From the NCBI GenBank assembly GCA_022570795.1, contig JAKUDP010000002.1, forward strand, positions 2,108,001 through 2,172,000: DNA of 64,000 nt, written 5' to 3'. A model generated the notes under the pieces. That model was given only the letters and a program-made list of their open reading frames with translations, had not been told where the DNA came from and did no database searches. The position numbers and the translations under genes were made by a program. The stretch is from Sphaerulina vaccinii. Taxonomy: Eukaryota > Ascomycota > Dothideomycetes > Mycosphaerellales > Mycosphaerellaceae. Below, one piece after another: positions 30,357 through 43,559 of the stretch (its first letter is position 1; each line of letters opens with the position of its first letter).

Positions 30357-33300
30357 CGATTGTCCGGAGTTGGAGGAACTAGGAGAAGTACTATATCTTA
30401 TACCATATTCTCCGTGTTGCCTTCATAGTATCAGTCATATGGATGCGTATAGGCAACGAGGTCTGACCAAGCAGACCACAAATCACGCGACGTACTTTGA
30501 TATCGCCTCTTTGGTGGCGCTGTCCGCTGTCGCCGCAGGCAACGCTCCATAGCGGGACTTCTGAGCATTATGCCGATTCTTGCCGATAATCGGAGGTGGC
30601 TCAGCCTGAGCGTTATAGAAATGGACGCATGTTGGTGAAAACAGTTGTCTATCCTCACGGCCTTGATGGGTCATATTATGTTACAAAGTTCGAGCTGATC
30701 AGGATGTCTCTTGTACAACAACACATGCGACGGCTGTTGACGGATCCTGGCATCATGTCAGCATTTCTCATCATCGCCGGCCATCGGCTTGAGGCTTTTA
30801 CGTACGTTCTAGGTATTTCGAACGTCTGTACTTACTCCGACGCTCAAATCTGTGTCCAAAATCTTCAATATCGCGCTCATACTAGTAGAAATGGTAGTTG
30901 CACAAGGGCGAGACCAACTTGAAATGATGAGGCGGGCACTCCGGTCACCGTAGTGGTTGAATCTTGTCTAATCGGGAAGCTGGTTTCGCCGAAGGATGTC
31001 GCTCGAAGAGCGTCGAAAAATTGACACAAGCACCTCCAATGTGATGATGGCCAACGTAAATACAGAGCGCCAAAAGGCAACTTCCAACGTGCGGACAGTG
31101 AGCCCAAGATCGGATGATGAACTGGGCGTAATCAGCGCGGAGGTGGTTGCCTTCTTTTGGCGTTCTCGCATCTGCACTGTGCTGCACACCCCACCAAGCC
31201 GAGACGCGGTTCGCATCGCATGATGTTGCCTTCGCGTGAGGCCGCACTTCGAGATGTTTTGCAGATTTCTTTCCTCCATCTTCTACAGCTCGTATGGGGT
31301 TCATTCGATCGACTTGTAGATGACCATAAGGAAGAGATTCGGTCATTATTGCGTTGGCGATGCTCAAATTGGGAGGAAGCTCATGAATCGACAAGGTTTC
31401 ACAGTGCTACACAATCATTGATAGACATACACCTGCACATACTCCGCAAGCCACAAAGGAATGATATTCCAGATGGTGGAATCAGCTCCCAGCCAGCATA
31501 AAGGCAACAAGGCAACCAGGCGTTGGAGCTAACCCAAAACTCGATACCTGAGTGCATAACCTTCATCCTCATTGAGACAGTGCCTGTGAGGCCGCATTAC
31601 GTCTAATATATCCCTCTAGAGGCTTGATGAGAGCTTACATCGTGCACTCGAGGGCGGCCAAGGCTGTATGGAAAGTGATTGTGGTTTATTGTAAAACCGG
31701 GCTGAGGCCGCCCCAGTCTCGAATTTATTGCTAGCGATGACAACGGCCCTCCGTGGTATTACACTCTTGCCATAGTGTAAGGGGCTATCATGTCCTCTTT
31801 GGCATACTGCATCGTTCACTGTACGCTGGATCCGGCGGTCGAGTGACACACAGGTCGGGGTAATGCACGTATGTCCCACGGACTCGTTACTGGTCACCCG
31901 GTAATGGTATACGGGCTGATCTAGGTCGCACGTACTTGCTAGCCGGTCTCACGAGGAACATTGATCTTGAAAGTATGTCCAGGATGAATAGGCTGATCAT
32001 GGATAAACAAGCAATGTCCTATCGAGGATTCGGTCAGCCTTGTCAGCCAGTGTGAAGTTAGGGAACGCTGATAGGGTCAAGCAGCTCAACAATAGCTCCA
32101 TATACTTTCGTACTTGCTGTCGAGCCAACCAGGAGGTCATCTGTTCTCGACATTGTAGCAGATCCTGAATCGCGCGGCACCTAGACATCTGCCTGGCTGC
32201 ACGAAGGACGCCATGGCATTATGAGAGCTTTTGAGAGCCTCATGTTACCGACCGACCAATCGCCCTGTCACATCCAGGATCACAGAATGTCTTGCCCAGC
32301 GCACGCCCGACCTGTAGCAGTACCGATTTCGGTTGGTGGCTGTCCTCACATTCTGTTCCCGCGCTCAAGGCTCTCGTGTACAGTTAGCACCCAGCGTTGG
32401 ACCATGAGAGACGATGCTCGTGCCTGGCATTCATTCAAGTAGGACCGCGAGTAGCCGCGCGATGTGTGAGCAGGAACAATCACAGCCTTCAGCAGGTCAC
32501 CATTATGGACGCCTCCAAAAAAGTCATCCCGCGGGCGGGGCGAAGTCCTTTCTATTATCGAGGACGCCCACTGCTCTAGGCGCACAACGTCGCGGCTTAT
32601 GGCTCGCATTCTGATGACTGAGAATCTCCAAGTATGCAGCTCATGTGGTTGACGAGATCTGATCGCAGTCTCTTCCAGGTTCGGCCCCGAAACGGCTGGT
32701 GTAGATCTCAGAGCACACTGGAGCAAGGCGGATGGAGCCAAGCCGGTGTGGTTTCGATAGCGCACAGGGCGTATCTTGTTCACAAATATATTGTCAAGGT
32801 CGCATAGCTTGGGCTAATGTGGCTCATTCCGACAGACCACCGCGCGCCGGTTGCCACAATCCGAGCACGAAACCGGCTTGAAGCTAATCACTCGAAGCTG
32901 CTCAAGTTCGGAGCCTGAGAACTCCACTCCTGTGAAAAGCCGTCTCGAGCATAGATGTGCTGTTAGACGAGTAGACGACGAACCAGGCTATCAATGCTCT
33001 GTAGAGCCCAGGCGGCCATGATCGCCTGCAAGAGCAGGTCTCAGCTGCGACAGGCGTTTGTTCATCAAGTCGGACTACTGCTGAGAAGGGTTTAGTACGC
33101 GACTGTATGGGATTCGTTGCTGACTGCTCGAGGATTTATGACCGCCATCGATCAGCCGTCAGCCTCCGTCTGAAGCGTAGGCAAGATCCGAGATGGCATG
33201 ATTATTCTCGTACAACAGGACTCGCAGCTTTCGATCTCAGCTCCCGACGCCGCGATGGAATGGGCTCTTCGTAATTCTTGTGCTTGTGCTGACACTGCGG

Positions 33301-33673
33301 CCATAGGCTTGCGTGTCACGGTCCCTGTGACTTGCGAGGCTCCACGTGCTGACAGCAGGATCGGGTCTTCGCGTGATTGAAGGAATAGGGTAGAGAATGA
33401 GATTACGTGTAAGTTGGGGATGTAATGAAGCAGGAAGAGAAGGAAGTCGCAGTCTTCGCGGGAGGACATCTGGATGATCAATCTTGATCCTTGTCAGCGG
33501 AGTGGCGGGCCGACAAGCGAGAAGACCATCTTGTGAAACCAGGAAACCAGTTGTCTCCAATGTTCTTCTTGAGCATGCCACGGTTGATATGAGCGCGAGC
33601 CAGAGCGTCGGCCAGACATGAGACTCTGGAAATGACGCCGTCGCACAAAGAGGCGAGGCCACATTGAACGGCC
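30357..33673. other. Long gene-free stretch
   Basis: About 3.3 kb between the EST1-type gene (-) and the FHIP gene (+). I found no frame with a domain, no consistent spliced model and no tRNA or tandem repeat. It may be a decayed element or a long regulatory region. A frame on the minus strand at 33237-33764 overlaps the FHIP start and looks like a shadow. Confidence 0.4.
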
Positions 33674-36313
33674 ATGGACTTCTGGAATCGCCTGATAGGG
33701 ACAGCGAGCACGCCTGAGAAACCATCGAAATCGCCAGCGAACGATCCTCAGACGCGACTTTCACGATTCCGACGCGTATATAACAATGTACTCGAGCTAT
33801 GCGACCGACCGAGGAACGTGGAAGCAGAGGCGCCTCTGCTGAAGCAGCTACAAGGACACCTGGACCGTCTTGCGACTCTGCTGCGAGAAGAGTCGCGAGC
33901 TCCAGTTCCGCATGTCTGCTTTCAGTTTGCTGCGAAGAACCGCATCTATGCTCCCGTCTCTCGCGTGGCTACAGTAAGTCAGTATGAGCCTATCATACGA
34001 GCAGGCGTGGCGGTCTTCGCTGCATTGGTGGACAGCGAGGAGGAGGACTTTCTGGCCAATACCCACTTTGCTAAGAGTCTCATGCTGTTGGTCCGCAAAG
34101 TCGTCGACAGTGGAGAGTACCTCATAGACGTGGAGACAGAGACAGCCATACTGGAGGTGCTGTTCACGATCGCAGCCAAGATACGTCTGCAACCAGAGAT
34201 TCTGCCGGTCTGGTTCCGTAGTACGGTCAAGCCAGAGCAGGAAGAAGTGTTTGTGAAGGAGAAGAAGAGCTTCGTCGGGATCACGCAGAAAGATGACTTT
34301 CCGCTGTGCTATCTGCTGATAGATCGTGTTCACCACGAGGGCAGGATCGGCGACTTTGCTCGGACGGGTCTGCTATACGTGTTCGAAGCCACCGGCCGAT
34401 CTACAGAGCTGGAGGAATGGGTCATTAGCAGCGACCTGCCAACGCTTATGGCATCGGGCTTGGGTGCTCTCTACAGTCAGCTCAGTCGAGAACTGAGCAT
34501 ACTACACGGTGACGCCGAACTGCCTGCTGTGCTCGCTATGAGCGACTATGCGACGACACATCCGCGTGCTACCGCTGAGTCTGCTTTCTCCGAAAGGCAC
34601 AAGGCCCACATGGCCACGTTCCTATCGTATCTGGCTTTCTGGCAAGACGTGCTAGACCATTGCCGCAGTAGCGATGTCAAACACACGCTCCTAGACCACT
34701 TCCAGATTCTCTTCCTGCAGCAATTACTGTACCCGTCACTCCTGCAGTCGAGCGACACTGACGCTGGAAGTTCCATTGCCGTGCTCACATACATGACCGC
34801 AATGCTTGAGTCGCTCGAGTACCCGGAGTTGATCGATATGATGCTCAAGTACCTCCTGGCAATATCGGACGACACGAGTATCGTGGTGCCTTCTACACCC
34901 AAGAAGTCAAGTCGATCAGACGATGCACCAAAGTCACCTACTACGTTACGGCGGCGGCAGAGCCTGATGCTTCTGAGCGCTCCGAAAGATCCTGATGATG
35001 CTGTAGAACCAGCTGAATTCAACTTGGTCGACCTGATTATCAACAATGTCGCTTCACAAAACAGCCAAACTGTCTATGCTGCATTAAAGCTTGCTTCGAC
35101 TTTGATCTTCAGACAAAAGCATTACGCCTTTGGGCATCTGCTCATGACCCGCATAGCTACGCAGTCCGCGGTGGATCGAACAGTTGGTGCTCTGGACCTC
35201 GAGATCGAGAAGTACACTCAGGTTGCCTCGGCTTTGCATCAGCAGTATCCTTTGGACGATGCATATGCACGGCTTTGCGAGGACATGCGCTACATCATCG
35301 AGGCCCAGGTCCCACTCCTGCCTACAACAACAAGTGCGGCAGAAGAGGTGAAGGTGGGCAGCCATCAACTAGCAGTGGAGGGCTCACTGATGCGAACCAT
35401 GATTGGCCTGTTAGGCACGTTCTTCACCAATAGTATCGATGTCAACCTCGAACTCACTCAAGCAATGATCGCGATCTTCCAGTGCGTCGAGCTTCGTCTA
35501 GATCACTGGGTCGCTATAGTGCCATCGCGCTACAACCTACACGAATCTCCACCGTTGTCCCGGCCATGGCAAGTTCATCTTGACAGTGAAGAGACCGATG
35601 CATGGAGTGCGCTAGCAAAGGGCACCGAATCACCCACCTGGTCATCTGAGGCCGCACCACTACTTTACAAAGAGCTCGAAGCTTTAGCTGCAGAGCTGGA
35701 GGTAGTGAAAGCCAGGATACCGAATCTGGACCAGCTCATCGCTGGGAGAAAGGTCATGCTGCAGGCCTCGGGTGCCGACACTGGTGTGCTCAGCGAGCCG
35801 CCCTCAGCAATGGGCAGCCCGAGATATCGACAAGAAATGCTAGCAGTACCCAGTCGGTTGCAGGGACTCAGCAGAGACTCGAGCCGCTCTTCAGTCAGTC
35901 GCGGACGACAGGAAGGAGATAAGGCAGCGAATGCATCGCCTCGGGGAGATTCGTCCGCATCCTCCAGGCCTGCTTCACAAGCCAGGACGAACAACGTCAG
36001 CAAATCGAAGTCGCCTCCTTCAGCATCATTCTTCAGGCCTCCACCGCCTGAGACGCCTTCTACTACGGATGTACTTATGCAGGTCATAACTTTTCCTCCA
36101 AAGGACAGCAAGAATGGCACCGAACCGAAGGCTGAAACCACTGAAGCGCCTGATGAAGCGCAAACTGAGAAGTCGGCACCTCGTACAGCAAGCCTCAACC
36201 ACGTCTTGACGAACGTCGTGGTTCTACAAGAGTTCATCTTAGAGCTCGTTGCTGTGCTGCAGCTTCGAGCTGCGGTGCTGGGAGAACGAGAGGTTCGCAG
36301 TGCATTAGTATAA
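33674..36313 (+). CDS. FHIP/RAI16-like protein (FTS-Hook complex subunit)
   Basis: Intronless, 879 aa, starting GCCATGGAC. The N-terminal two-thirds is all-helical with the FHIP/RAI16 pattern: MDFWNRLIG start, ETAILEVLFTIAAKIRLQPEILPVWF, FPLCYLLIDRVHHEGRIGDFARTGLLYVFE, and FLSYLAFWQDVLDHCRSSDVKHTLLDHFQILFLQQLLYPSLLQ. A later block (LVDLIINNVASQNSQTVYAALKLASTLIF) continues the fold. Residues about 735-800 are Ser/Arg-rich and disordered. The C-terminus RTASLNHVLTNVVVLQEFILELVAVLQLRA is the conserved last helix. In Aspergillus the family member FhipA bridges HookA and early endosomes to dynein. The same role is inferred here. Confidence 0.88.
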   Translation: MDFWNRLIGTASTPEKPSKSPANDPQTRLSRFRRVYNNVLELCDRPRNVEAEAPLLKQLQGHLDRLATLLREESRAPVPHVCFQFAAKNRIYAPVSRVATVSQYEPIIRAGVAVFAALVDSEEEDFLANTHFAKSLMLLVRKVVDSGEYLIDVETETAILEVLFTIAAKIRLQPEILPVWFRSTVKPEQEEVFVKEKKSFVGITQKDDFPLCYLLIDRVHHEGRIGDFARTGLLYVFEATGRSTELEEWVISSDLPTLMASGLGALYSQLSRELSILHGDAELPAVLAMSDYATTHPRATAESAFSERHKAHMATFLSYLAFWQDVLDHCRSSDVKHTLLDHFQILFLQQLLYPSLLQSSDTDAGSSIAVLTYMTAMLESLEYPELIDMMLKYLLAISDDTSIVVPSTPKKSSRSDDAPKSPTTLRRRQSLMLLSAPKDPDDAVEPAEFNLVDLIINNVASQNSQTVYAALKLASTLIFRQKHYAFGHLLMTRIATQSAVDRTVGALDLEIEKYTQVASALHQQYPLDDAYARLCEDMRYIIEAQVPLLPTTTSAAEEVKVGSHQLAVEGSLMRTMIGLLGTFFTNSIDVNLELTQAMIAIFQCVELRLDHWVAIVPSRYNLHESPPLSRPWQVHLDSEETDAWSALAKGTESPTWSSEAAPLLYKELEALAAELEVVKARIPNLDQLIAGRKVMLQASGADTGVLSEPPSAMGSPRYRQEMLAVPSRLQGLSRDSSRSSVSRGRQEGDKAANASPRGDSSASSRPASQARTNNVSKSKSPPSASFFRPPPPETPSTTDVLMQVITFPPKDSKNGTEPKAETTEAPDEAQTEKSAPRTASLNHVLTNVVVLQEFILELVAVLQLRAAVLGEREVRSALV

Positions 36314-39300
36314 TGCATGATGAAACTATGCTTCTTTGCGAAGGCGTTAATGTATGCAAGAGATACCCAACACAGTGTAGAACGATAGGAAAGTAGCATA
36401 TCAGGCTGAGGCTTGCATGCTCTTTGAGCAAATATCCACTTTCACAGCTATTGTGTTGCCTTGCAAACCATCAATACCAGCGCTAAGGCCAACACCAACG
36501 CCTGCGCCAATGCCTAGCCTGTAACAATAACTTTCACAGGCTAAGCGCTCCAACTCCATGCGAACCACTGAAGGCAATGCACCTCTCTGGCACGATGACT
36601 GCTACTGCTATGCTGCTAGGCCACGATCACAATGCCGCACGTGGCACTACCCGAGAGGTCTCGCTTCGAACCTGGCAATCTCGTGAGGACAGCAGTGTTA
36701 TGACGAGCATGACGAAGCTCACACGAGCATAATCATACTCACATCTATGAACAGCATATGCTGAATGTGATGATTGATTTCTCTGCAAAGCCACACATAG
36801 CTTCGTCCTGGTCACGATACTGCGTTCTCTGGGCATGCCTCATTACTGGCAGAAGGATAACGCACGGGTAAAGCTTTCTTCATGCTGCCTCTTCAGCCTT
36901 AGTTCGGACCTCGTTAGACACGACACAAAAGTGCTTCTTCACTCTTTCGGTGCGCAGGTCATCGATACTGTTGCCCTTGCTCTTGCTCATGCCATGCATA
37001 GAAAGGAGTATGCTTCGTAGCTCAGCGGCACACCAATATCCACACGGGTTCCTGTGACCATACGCGTGCGGTCTCAGCATCGTGGACCGACACGGTTTGC
37101 CAGCCACTGTGAGCTGTGCCATGCCAGCAGCTCGATGAGTACCAAGCGGTGCAGCTTATGTGCCTCTTTGTCGTAGCATTGCTTTCAGATTCGCGGACAA
37201 AGCCATAGTTCCGGAAGATCGATCTGGAGTGTGTGGTCGCCCAGACAGCGTCCTGGTAGAGGGGACAGTTGGTGTGCAGGGTCTATGAAAGGTTGCTCAA
37301 GTGCTGCAGTCGATCTTGCTTCGATGGTCAACCGCTGATGGATGGTACGGGTGAACCGCAGGCCGTGACCAATGTGGGAGAAGGGACGAGCTCGTCCTGC
37401 TCATGCTGACAGACAGGTCCTCAATGCAGCGTTGTCGTTCTTCGTGTTCTGCGTCCGCGGCGTCTTCGCAAACGACGAGCCTGGGTTGACTGTGGTGCGC
37501 GCGCTCGGTGTATAGGTGGAACGTGCTCTGGACGCCCTGCCAAAAGGTCCATTGGCAGAGAAGGGATGTGCTCGTTGACAACTGTGAGCAACCGGATCAC
37601 GAATCGTCTACGTGATCTTGCCATGGCATTTCACCGCGAGCTGCCTTGTCGGGTCGGCGGGTCCTTCAGCTGGTGTCCAGTCTATGAAGCCATATCGATG
37701 CGACCATACATGCTACCACAGCCGCTTGTGACAACTGCAGCGATGAAATTAGCGCTGTCCCGGCTGAGTCTGCTGTCACCTGTGACACCTTCACTGCTTT
37801 GACCGATACTTGGGATCGATCGAGCGTACGTCGTCGTTGAAGGCGTTGCTCAACGCCCATCGATGATGATGGTCCCGATGGTCTTCGCGAGAATTTTCTG
37901 CGCTGCTTCACGACGAGTAACACCCCCTCCGCCGTGATAGGGAATTTGTATCCCAGCAATCTCCTGTGCTCAGGTCAGAGCAGTCATCGAAGCATTCTCC
38001 TTTAACTCACCACAACGCTGCAGTGTTCTTGTCTCATATCTGCGAATGCGTAGCGGACACCGCTTTTGGCTTGACATGTACTGTTCACCTGTTTGCCGTC
38101 AGTCTCCCGATTGATAATGGAAGTTAAATCTATACTCACACCAGGAAAGTACGCAGTATCGTACGTGTCCGCACGTATACTGAACGCGGACGAAGTCGCA
38201 CATACCGCGACTACTTGGTAGTACGCTGAGTTTGATGGTAGTGAGCATCTTCGAATCACTCTTTTCTTGCTAGCGGATTCGCCATTGTGGTCGCTGGGAG
38301 TGGGTCGTCCGTGGGGCTATCGTCACGCAAACTTCTTGCGACGTGCCAAGCACCAGTGATGCAGTCGTCAAGGCAGAGGTGAAGGACATCGTAGTAGACA
38401 AGGATAGACTCAAGCCATCGTCTTATGGTTTGGTATGAATTACGATGAATTTTGTGACACGAGTTGCATTCGGCAGCAAGGTACGCTGAGGAGTGAAGCG
38501 GACCGCGTGCCTTTCGTCGGTCCATCATGAACGCGCCGACTGGCCTTGTTCTGCCTGTCCGTTGGCGGCGCAGACCCTGCTGTTCTTTAGAAGCTGAGTT
38601 ACTAGAACACCAGGTCTGAAGTGCACCGGAATTGTGCACTCGAGAGTGTGTGTAGGAGACAGAGAGTCAAAGCATCAACTGTCTCACCCCAGCCTCTCGC
38701 AATGCCATAGAGGACTCTCAAGTCATCATGAGCGGCATCGTCTGAGACTGAATATTCCTGCATGATGCTCTCCAATTGCCACCGGAAGCCAAACTATCTG
38801 TCGCGCGTGATCGAATCCGGTCTTCCGCTTCTGTAATTGAAGGAGCCATAGGCGTGTATCGGCATCAAGCGATCGCCCTGGGTTGATGGCTCGCATGATC
38901 CACCAGTGATGTCCCTTGCGAGGTCGATGTGTTTCATGTACCGAACTGCAGGGTAAGCAATGGCTCTTTCGAGCTTCCTCAGTAAGAGTGATTTCAGCAC
39001 TAGAGCAGTTTGATAGAAGGTCACCAGTTTCCAGCTGGTCTCTTACGTAGGCTCTTGTGCGGCTATGCCTTTGGTGAACGTTAGAGTTTAGGGCTCACTC
39101 TCATCGAAAACTCGCTCCCTATCAATAACACCCCGAGCGTGATCGCTTTGGTGGACCCGTCGCTGCTACCCATGCTAAAGAGCAGAGAAGTGACAGATTC
39201 GTGTACTTCCGACATCTTCTATCAATCGCAGAGCTTCCGATCACCATACGAGCTTCTGACTGTAGCGATAACATGTCAGCACTCTACTCTATCTGATCAT

Positions 39301-42300
39301 GGATGGTGATCTGCATCAGATGCGCTGCTGATATACCATTGCTCCTAGTCGGCTAGCACATGTTCGATTGCCACGTGGAGAGACAATCTGATACACCTCC
39401 GGCGGCATCCTTGATCTTACTTGTACAGACAGGTCCGTCGAGTGGCGTAGGGTGCGAGTATGCCTGTCTAGTGGCAAGTGCGGCATGTTGCTTCTTGGTA
39501 AGGTGACATGTCGTGCTGTTGTGTGCCTAGTTTCTTGGTCTGTTGATCGTGCTTCTGGCCTTCTCCGTCCTGGGCAGAGCGTATTTCTCTTCGAATACAC
39601 GGGACATTAGAGATCAAGTCGCCTATGCTGGAGCTTGTTTGCTCCCTGATCGACGGGAGCTCACCCGCAGTCCAGAATACAAGTGATGATGAGCTACGAT
39701 GAGTAATGCTTTGGTGAACATTACCATCGCCCTATATCGTCCACAGGTGTCGCGTCTCGTTAGTGATCGCGGAGAGACCTACCCATCTCGGTACTGTATG
39801 TGTTGGTCCAGGCATTTGGACGGTTCTTCCGACGGATGAGCGACCAGGCTTATCGCTAGGACGGGCAATCCTTCCCGGACTGCAACATGTTCTCCGCGAA
39901 GAGAAGGATTATGGTATACGTGTTCGGATCTAAGAATGAAAAATAACCATATCTGACAATGCTTGCCAGGGGCATGGAACCGAACCTTAGTTTAGCCACG
40001 CAGATCGTGAAGAAACCCATGCCGGTTGCGAACACGAACACCGTCAATGCAACCGATAGCGAGCGCCACATCCAGAACCGTGCTTTTCTCGGATCAAATC
40101 CGCGCGTGCTCTTCATGCTGGGAACGGAGTACCCTTGCTGAGCATCAAACACCCGAACGACATCTCGTCAATGCCTTCCTGCTTTCCTCTTCATGTCGCC
40201 CGGCCAGAGTAGCAGGTGGGGAAATCGTAGTCGAGAGTATATGAAACTTCAGCGCTCCCTTTCTTGCGAACCAAATCGTAGTTCTCAGTGTGTCTCGTCC
40301 ATATTGCTGTCAATCTTGCGGATCTCCAATACAGATCTGCTGCTTCAAGGTCAATCCACTGAACTCCTCTTGTCAATATAACCAGTACATCTCCGAGATC
40401 GCTGGCTTCGATTCCAGAGGTGGCCCTTCATGTCTGCAGATCGTGGAGTGGTTCGCACAAGCTTCGTCATGGTATCAAGACCAGGCGCACCCTTGGCTGT
40501 CAGCCTGGCTAAGCTACAGCTTACAGCCTTTGCGATGGTCCGTCGATGTGGACATGGTCGCATACCATCAAGTGCTAGTATGGTATCCCAGAAGCGGAAC
40601 CAAGGTTGTTGTTCTGTTCTTGTTCGTCGTTCCTGGATGTACGACCTTGATGCGGCTACCGACGTGAGACGGCCCGTATGTATCCCAGCTATCACCGGTC
40701 ACACCCAATCGCACAAATACTGTCCTACCCAGCATGCGGGTATCCAACAGATGTTGCACAAGATCTTCTTGCGGAGCTCTATACCGTGGTCGAACAGTCC
40801 ACAGTACATCCTGCAGAGTGCTGTGTCAGCGACGCTACGACCCGTCATGCTGATGACGTGAAATGACAGAAGATGAGAACGGATTCGTGATACCTCTGCA
40901 TGTTTGTCCATCAAGGAAACGTGAAGTGGTGCTCCGAAATATCCCTAGCTAGCCGCATGGTCCTGCCAGCGACCTCTTCGCCGCAATCATTGTGTCTTTG
41001 ACGCCGATGCGCTATCCTTCTTACTCGGTATCGTCGAACCTTTCTTCTTCAGTGTGTACAGAGGCGTCGGAGCCTCTCTGCAATCTCCTAGGATAGCGTA
41101 GACGTTTAGCTAAGGATTGCTTGAGACTGAGGACGGATGTGTAATGCATACCACAGCGCTCATCCAGACGGTATTCGACTGCTACCACATTTGCCGGACA
41201 GCGCTTATGCGTCTCCTGGTATTTGATGCCTGATAAGGTGACTGTCAGCGGTCATGCAAATGCCAGCGACGAGGACATATTTACACCACGCTCGAACTGT
41301 GTACCGCAGATGGTTGCATGCATACTCCACTTTTGTATAATCACACATGATTGTAAGAGACTGTTTCGTCTGTCGCGTATGCGAGGCGTCTGCGTAGGAA
41401 GCTGTTCGATTGTCGAGAGATCGGACTTGTCCTTGAGTGCGTGGCCGAGAAGACCAGAGTTGTAATGATCAATGTCGAACCAGCAAACTGATCAACCAGA
41501 CTATTTGTCTTCCGGTACTGTGCGTCCATCCATGTCGGCACTTCTCGAGATACCGACAGCTCGGATGATGGTCGCTCGGCTGCCTCTAGATGATACAGGT
41601 CGCAAGTATGAGAATCTCTCGAGACTGCTTGTATGTTAGGACAAGATTGTTACACATACAGCCGTTGTGAGCAGTACAGACCCGCCGTTCAGGTCGCAGA
41701 GGGCTGGAATAGTCGAGAACAGATTGTCCATGTAAGATGATGGCGTGAGATCAGAATGATGTGCCAGTCAAGTGAGGCCGACGAATGAGCACGTAGGAGC
41801 TTGTTTTGAGCTCGCGATTCGTTGATCTGGGTTTCCGGCGTACGAGAGTAGTGCCTTTGCGTACGAAAAAGTGACCTGTAGCTTGCAGGCCGAGAGTACT
41901 GGGCGATGCTCCCCACGTTCTCCATGAGATGCTGCTATCCGAGCAATGAGAGACCACAGTCCAATGCTGCCATGAATCATGAGCCCCATGGTTGTATGGT
42001 TGTCGCGAGTGCCGCATCCTCAGGTCGCACACTGGCGCAGGCGGCATCACATGCCTGAGCACGGCTGCTTCTTCCCACAGCGGGAAACGCCACCAGTCCA
42101 AAGACAAGGGCTCGGGACCTCGCAGAACGTGATAGAACAAATCATGTCTTCGGGAGAGTCTAATCGTGCTTCTAGCGTCTATAGGCGATGAGTCGGTCGG
42201 CTCTTCTGACAGTAAAGCCAGATTCTGAGCCCGGCTTTCATCAAGAGCTGGACTCCGCAACGTACTCTGCTTGCACTTCACCCTCAGATGCAGCACATGG

Positions 42301-43559
42301 GATGAGTGGGCACAATTCTTCCAGTACATTTCAGAGTTGGCGTGCGTCCTCGATGCGAAGGGAAGCAACGCCACCAAAGCCTCGCACGGTCTCAGACACC
42401 GGAATCAGGTTCCGGAACTTCTTGATCTGCAAACACATCATGGCGGTGAGGCCCGTGCAATATTCTTGATGGTGTGCGTAAGAGAGAACTTCTGAACTCT
42501 GGTCAGCATCATCTGCACACTTTCTTGCAATTGCCCCTCACAGAGGTCGCGTTTGATCACCCGCCCACTTTCATCCCATGACCGGCACGAGTCGTGTCCA
42601 GTGGGATCACTCTCGTTACAGGTATGGCCGCTGCGCACTTTGCCGCCAGATGAAGATCGTCTTCAGAGGACAATGTATTGCGTCCGAAACCTCGTTTTCG
42701 TGAAAATGTAGCAAGACCAGAAGCTATCAAAGACAGAGGCGCGATCGCTCAGCCTGTCAAGCCATCTGCTGGCGCTCTCAGGTGACAAGATCTGACTGCA
42801 GGTCACTGGCCTGGACACTATATCGTAAACTTCTATGACCGGGTTTCAGGGATATAACGGCGAACACCGGGTGCTTGCATTATTGCACGAGTTTTCCAGA
42901 ATCAGATGCAACTTGTCTTCGCCTGCTGATCTCAGAGGGCCCTCATTGTTGGAAGAGACCAATTCCAGACACCGAGAATCCCTCAGCAGCAGAGTCGCGC
43001 CTAAGAAGAGGCTTGCGGTGTTGTGTGCAGATCCGATATGCTACAGCGAAGCGCTTGTTCAAAGGAGTGCCTGGCAGACAAGTGCCACCGGGTAGCTCGC
43101 GCCTGTGTGGCCTCAGATACCTTGGTACAGCGTCGAAATCGTCGTCGTCATGCGGGAAATGCACATATCATGGGGTTTATGAAGGAACAAATGTACGCGA
43201 CTAGACACGTCCAGAAAGAGTTCCTCGGTACCAAAAAGAACCTCACCGGGATCAGCCGCTGTATAACGACCTCGCACTAGGATACAAGGGTGGTCAAGTT
43301 CTGCCCCCAGGCTGGTCAAGCCTTGTAACACAAGCAACAAGTGTCTGCACAGTATACTTACGCGCTCAGGTGGTCGCGGCTCGAGATCATCAATCGTTGG
43401 ACCTGCAAGCCAAAAAAGGACGGAGGAACAGATACCTCACCTCAAGTGCTCATAACTACATCGTCAGAGCATATGGGAGAAGGAGGACAGCACATATGGT
43501 GTCTTATTCATTAAGTCTTATTCTCGTCAACATCTATAACGTCTGACTGGCACACGCCA
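36314..43559. other. 7.2-kb gene-desert, possible decayed coding remnants
   Basis: No intact gene can be supported over 7.2 kb, unlike the rest of the window. The only coding-looking piece is a hydrophobic frame at 39856-40152 (-). At 42438-42638 (-) a frame (GHTCNESDPTG..., LQESVQMMLTRVQKFS) resembles fragments of multi-pass fungal membrane proteins but has stops on both sides. The stretch is consistent with degenerated mobile or duplicated DNA, but I see no terminal repeats, transposase or reverse-transcriptase motif. RIP-type decay was not measured. Confidence 0.4.
39856..40152 (-). pseudogene. Possible remnant of a membrane-protein C-terminus
   Basis: A 98-codon frame on the complement reads FDPRKARFWMWRSLSVALT, then a transmembrane-like run VFVFATGMGFFTICVAKL, then SIVRYGYFSFLDPNTYTIIL. 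A stop lies just upstream in frame. The composition looks coding (one membrane helix flanked by a basic segment), but no convincing upstream exon was found. I cannot name the family. It is either a last exon or a decayed fragment. Confidence 0.25.

Noticed and set aside
33237..33764. Minus-strand frame of 175 codons
   Set aside because: It overlaps the start of the FHIP gene antisense, has Ser/Leu/Arg shadow composition, no domain and no good start context.
36655..36690. GGTTCGAAG on the complement, resembling a B-box
   Set aside because: No T-stem pairing and no matching acceptor stem nearby.
38800..38830. GATTCGATCAC on the complement, resembling a tRNA T-arm
   Set aside because: The flanking bases do not pair into a T-stem and no acceptor or D-arm is present.
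41751..42377. Minus-strand frame of 208 codons in the gene desert
   Set aside because: Composition is His/Ser/Arg-rich without a domain, and overlapping frames look equally plausible; at most a decayed remnant.
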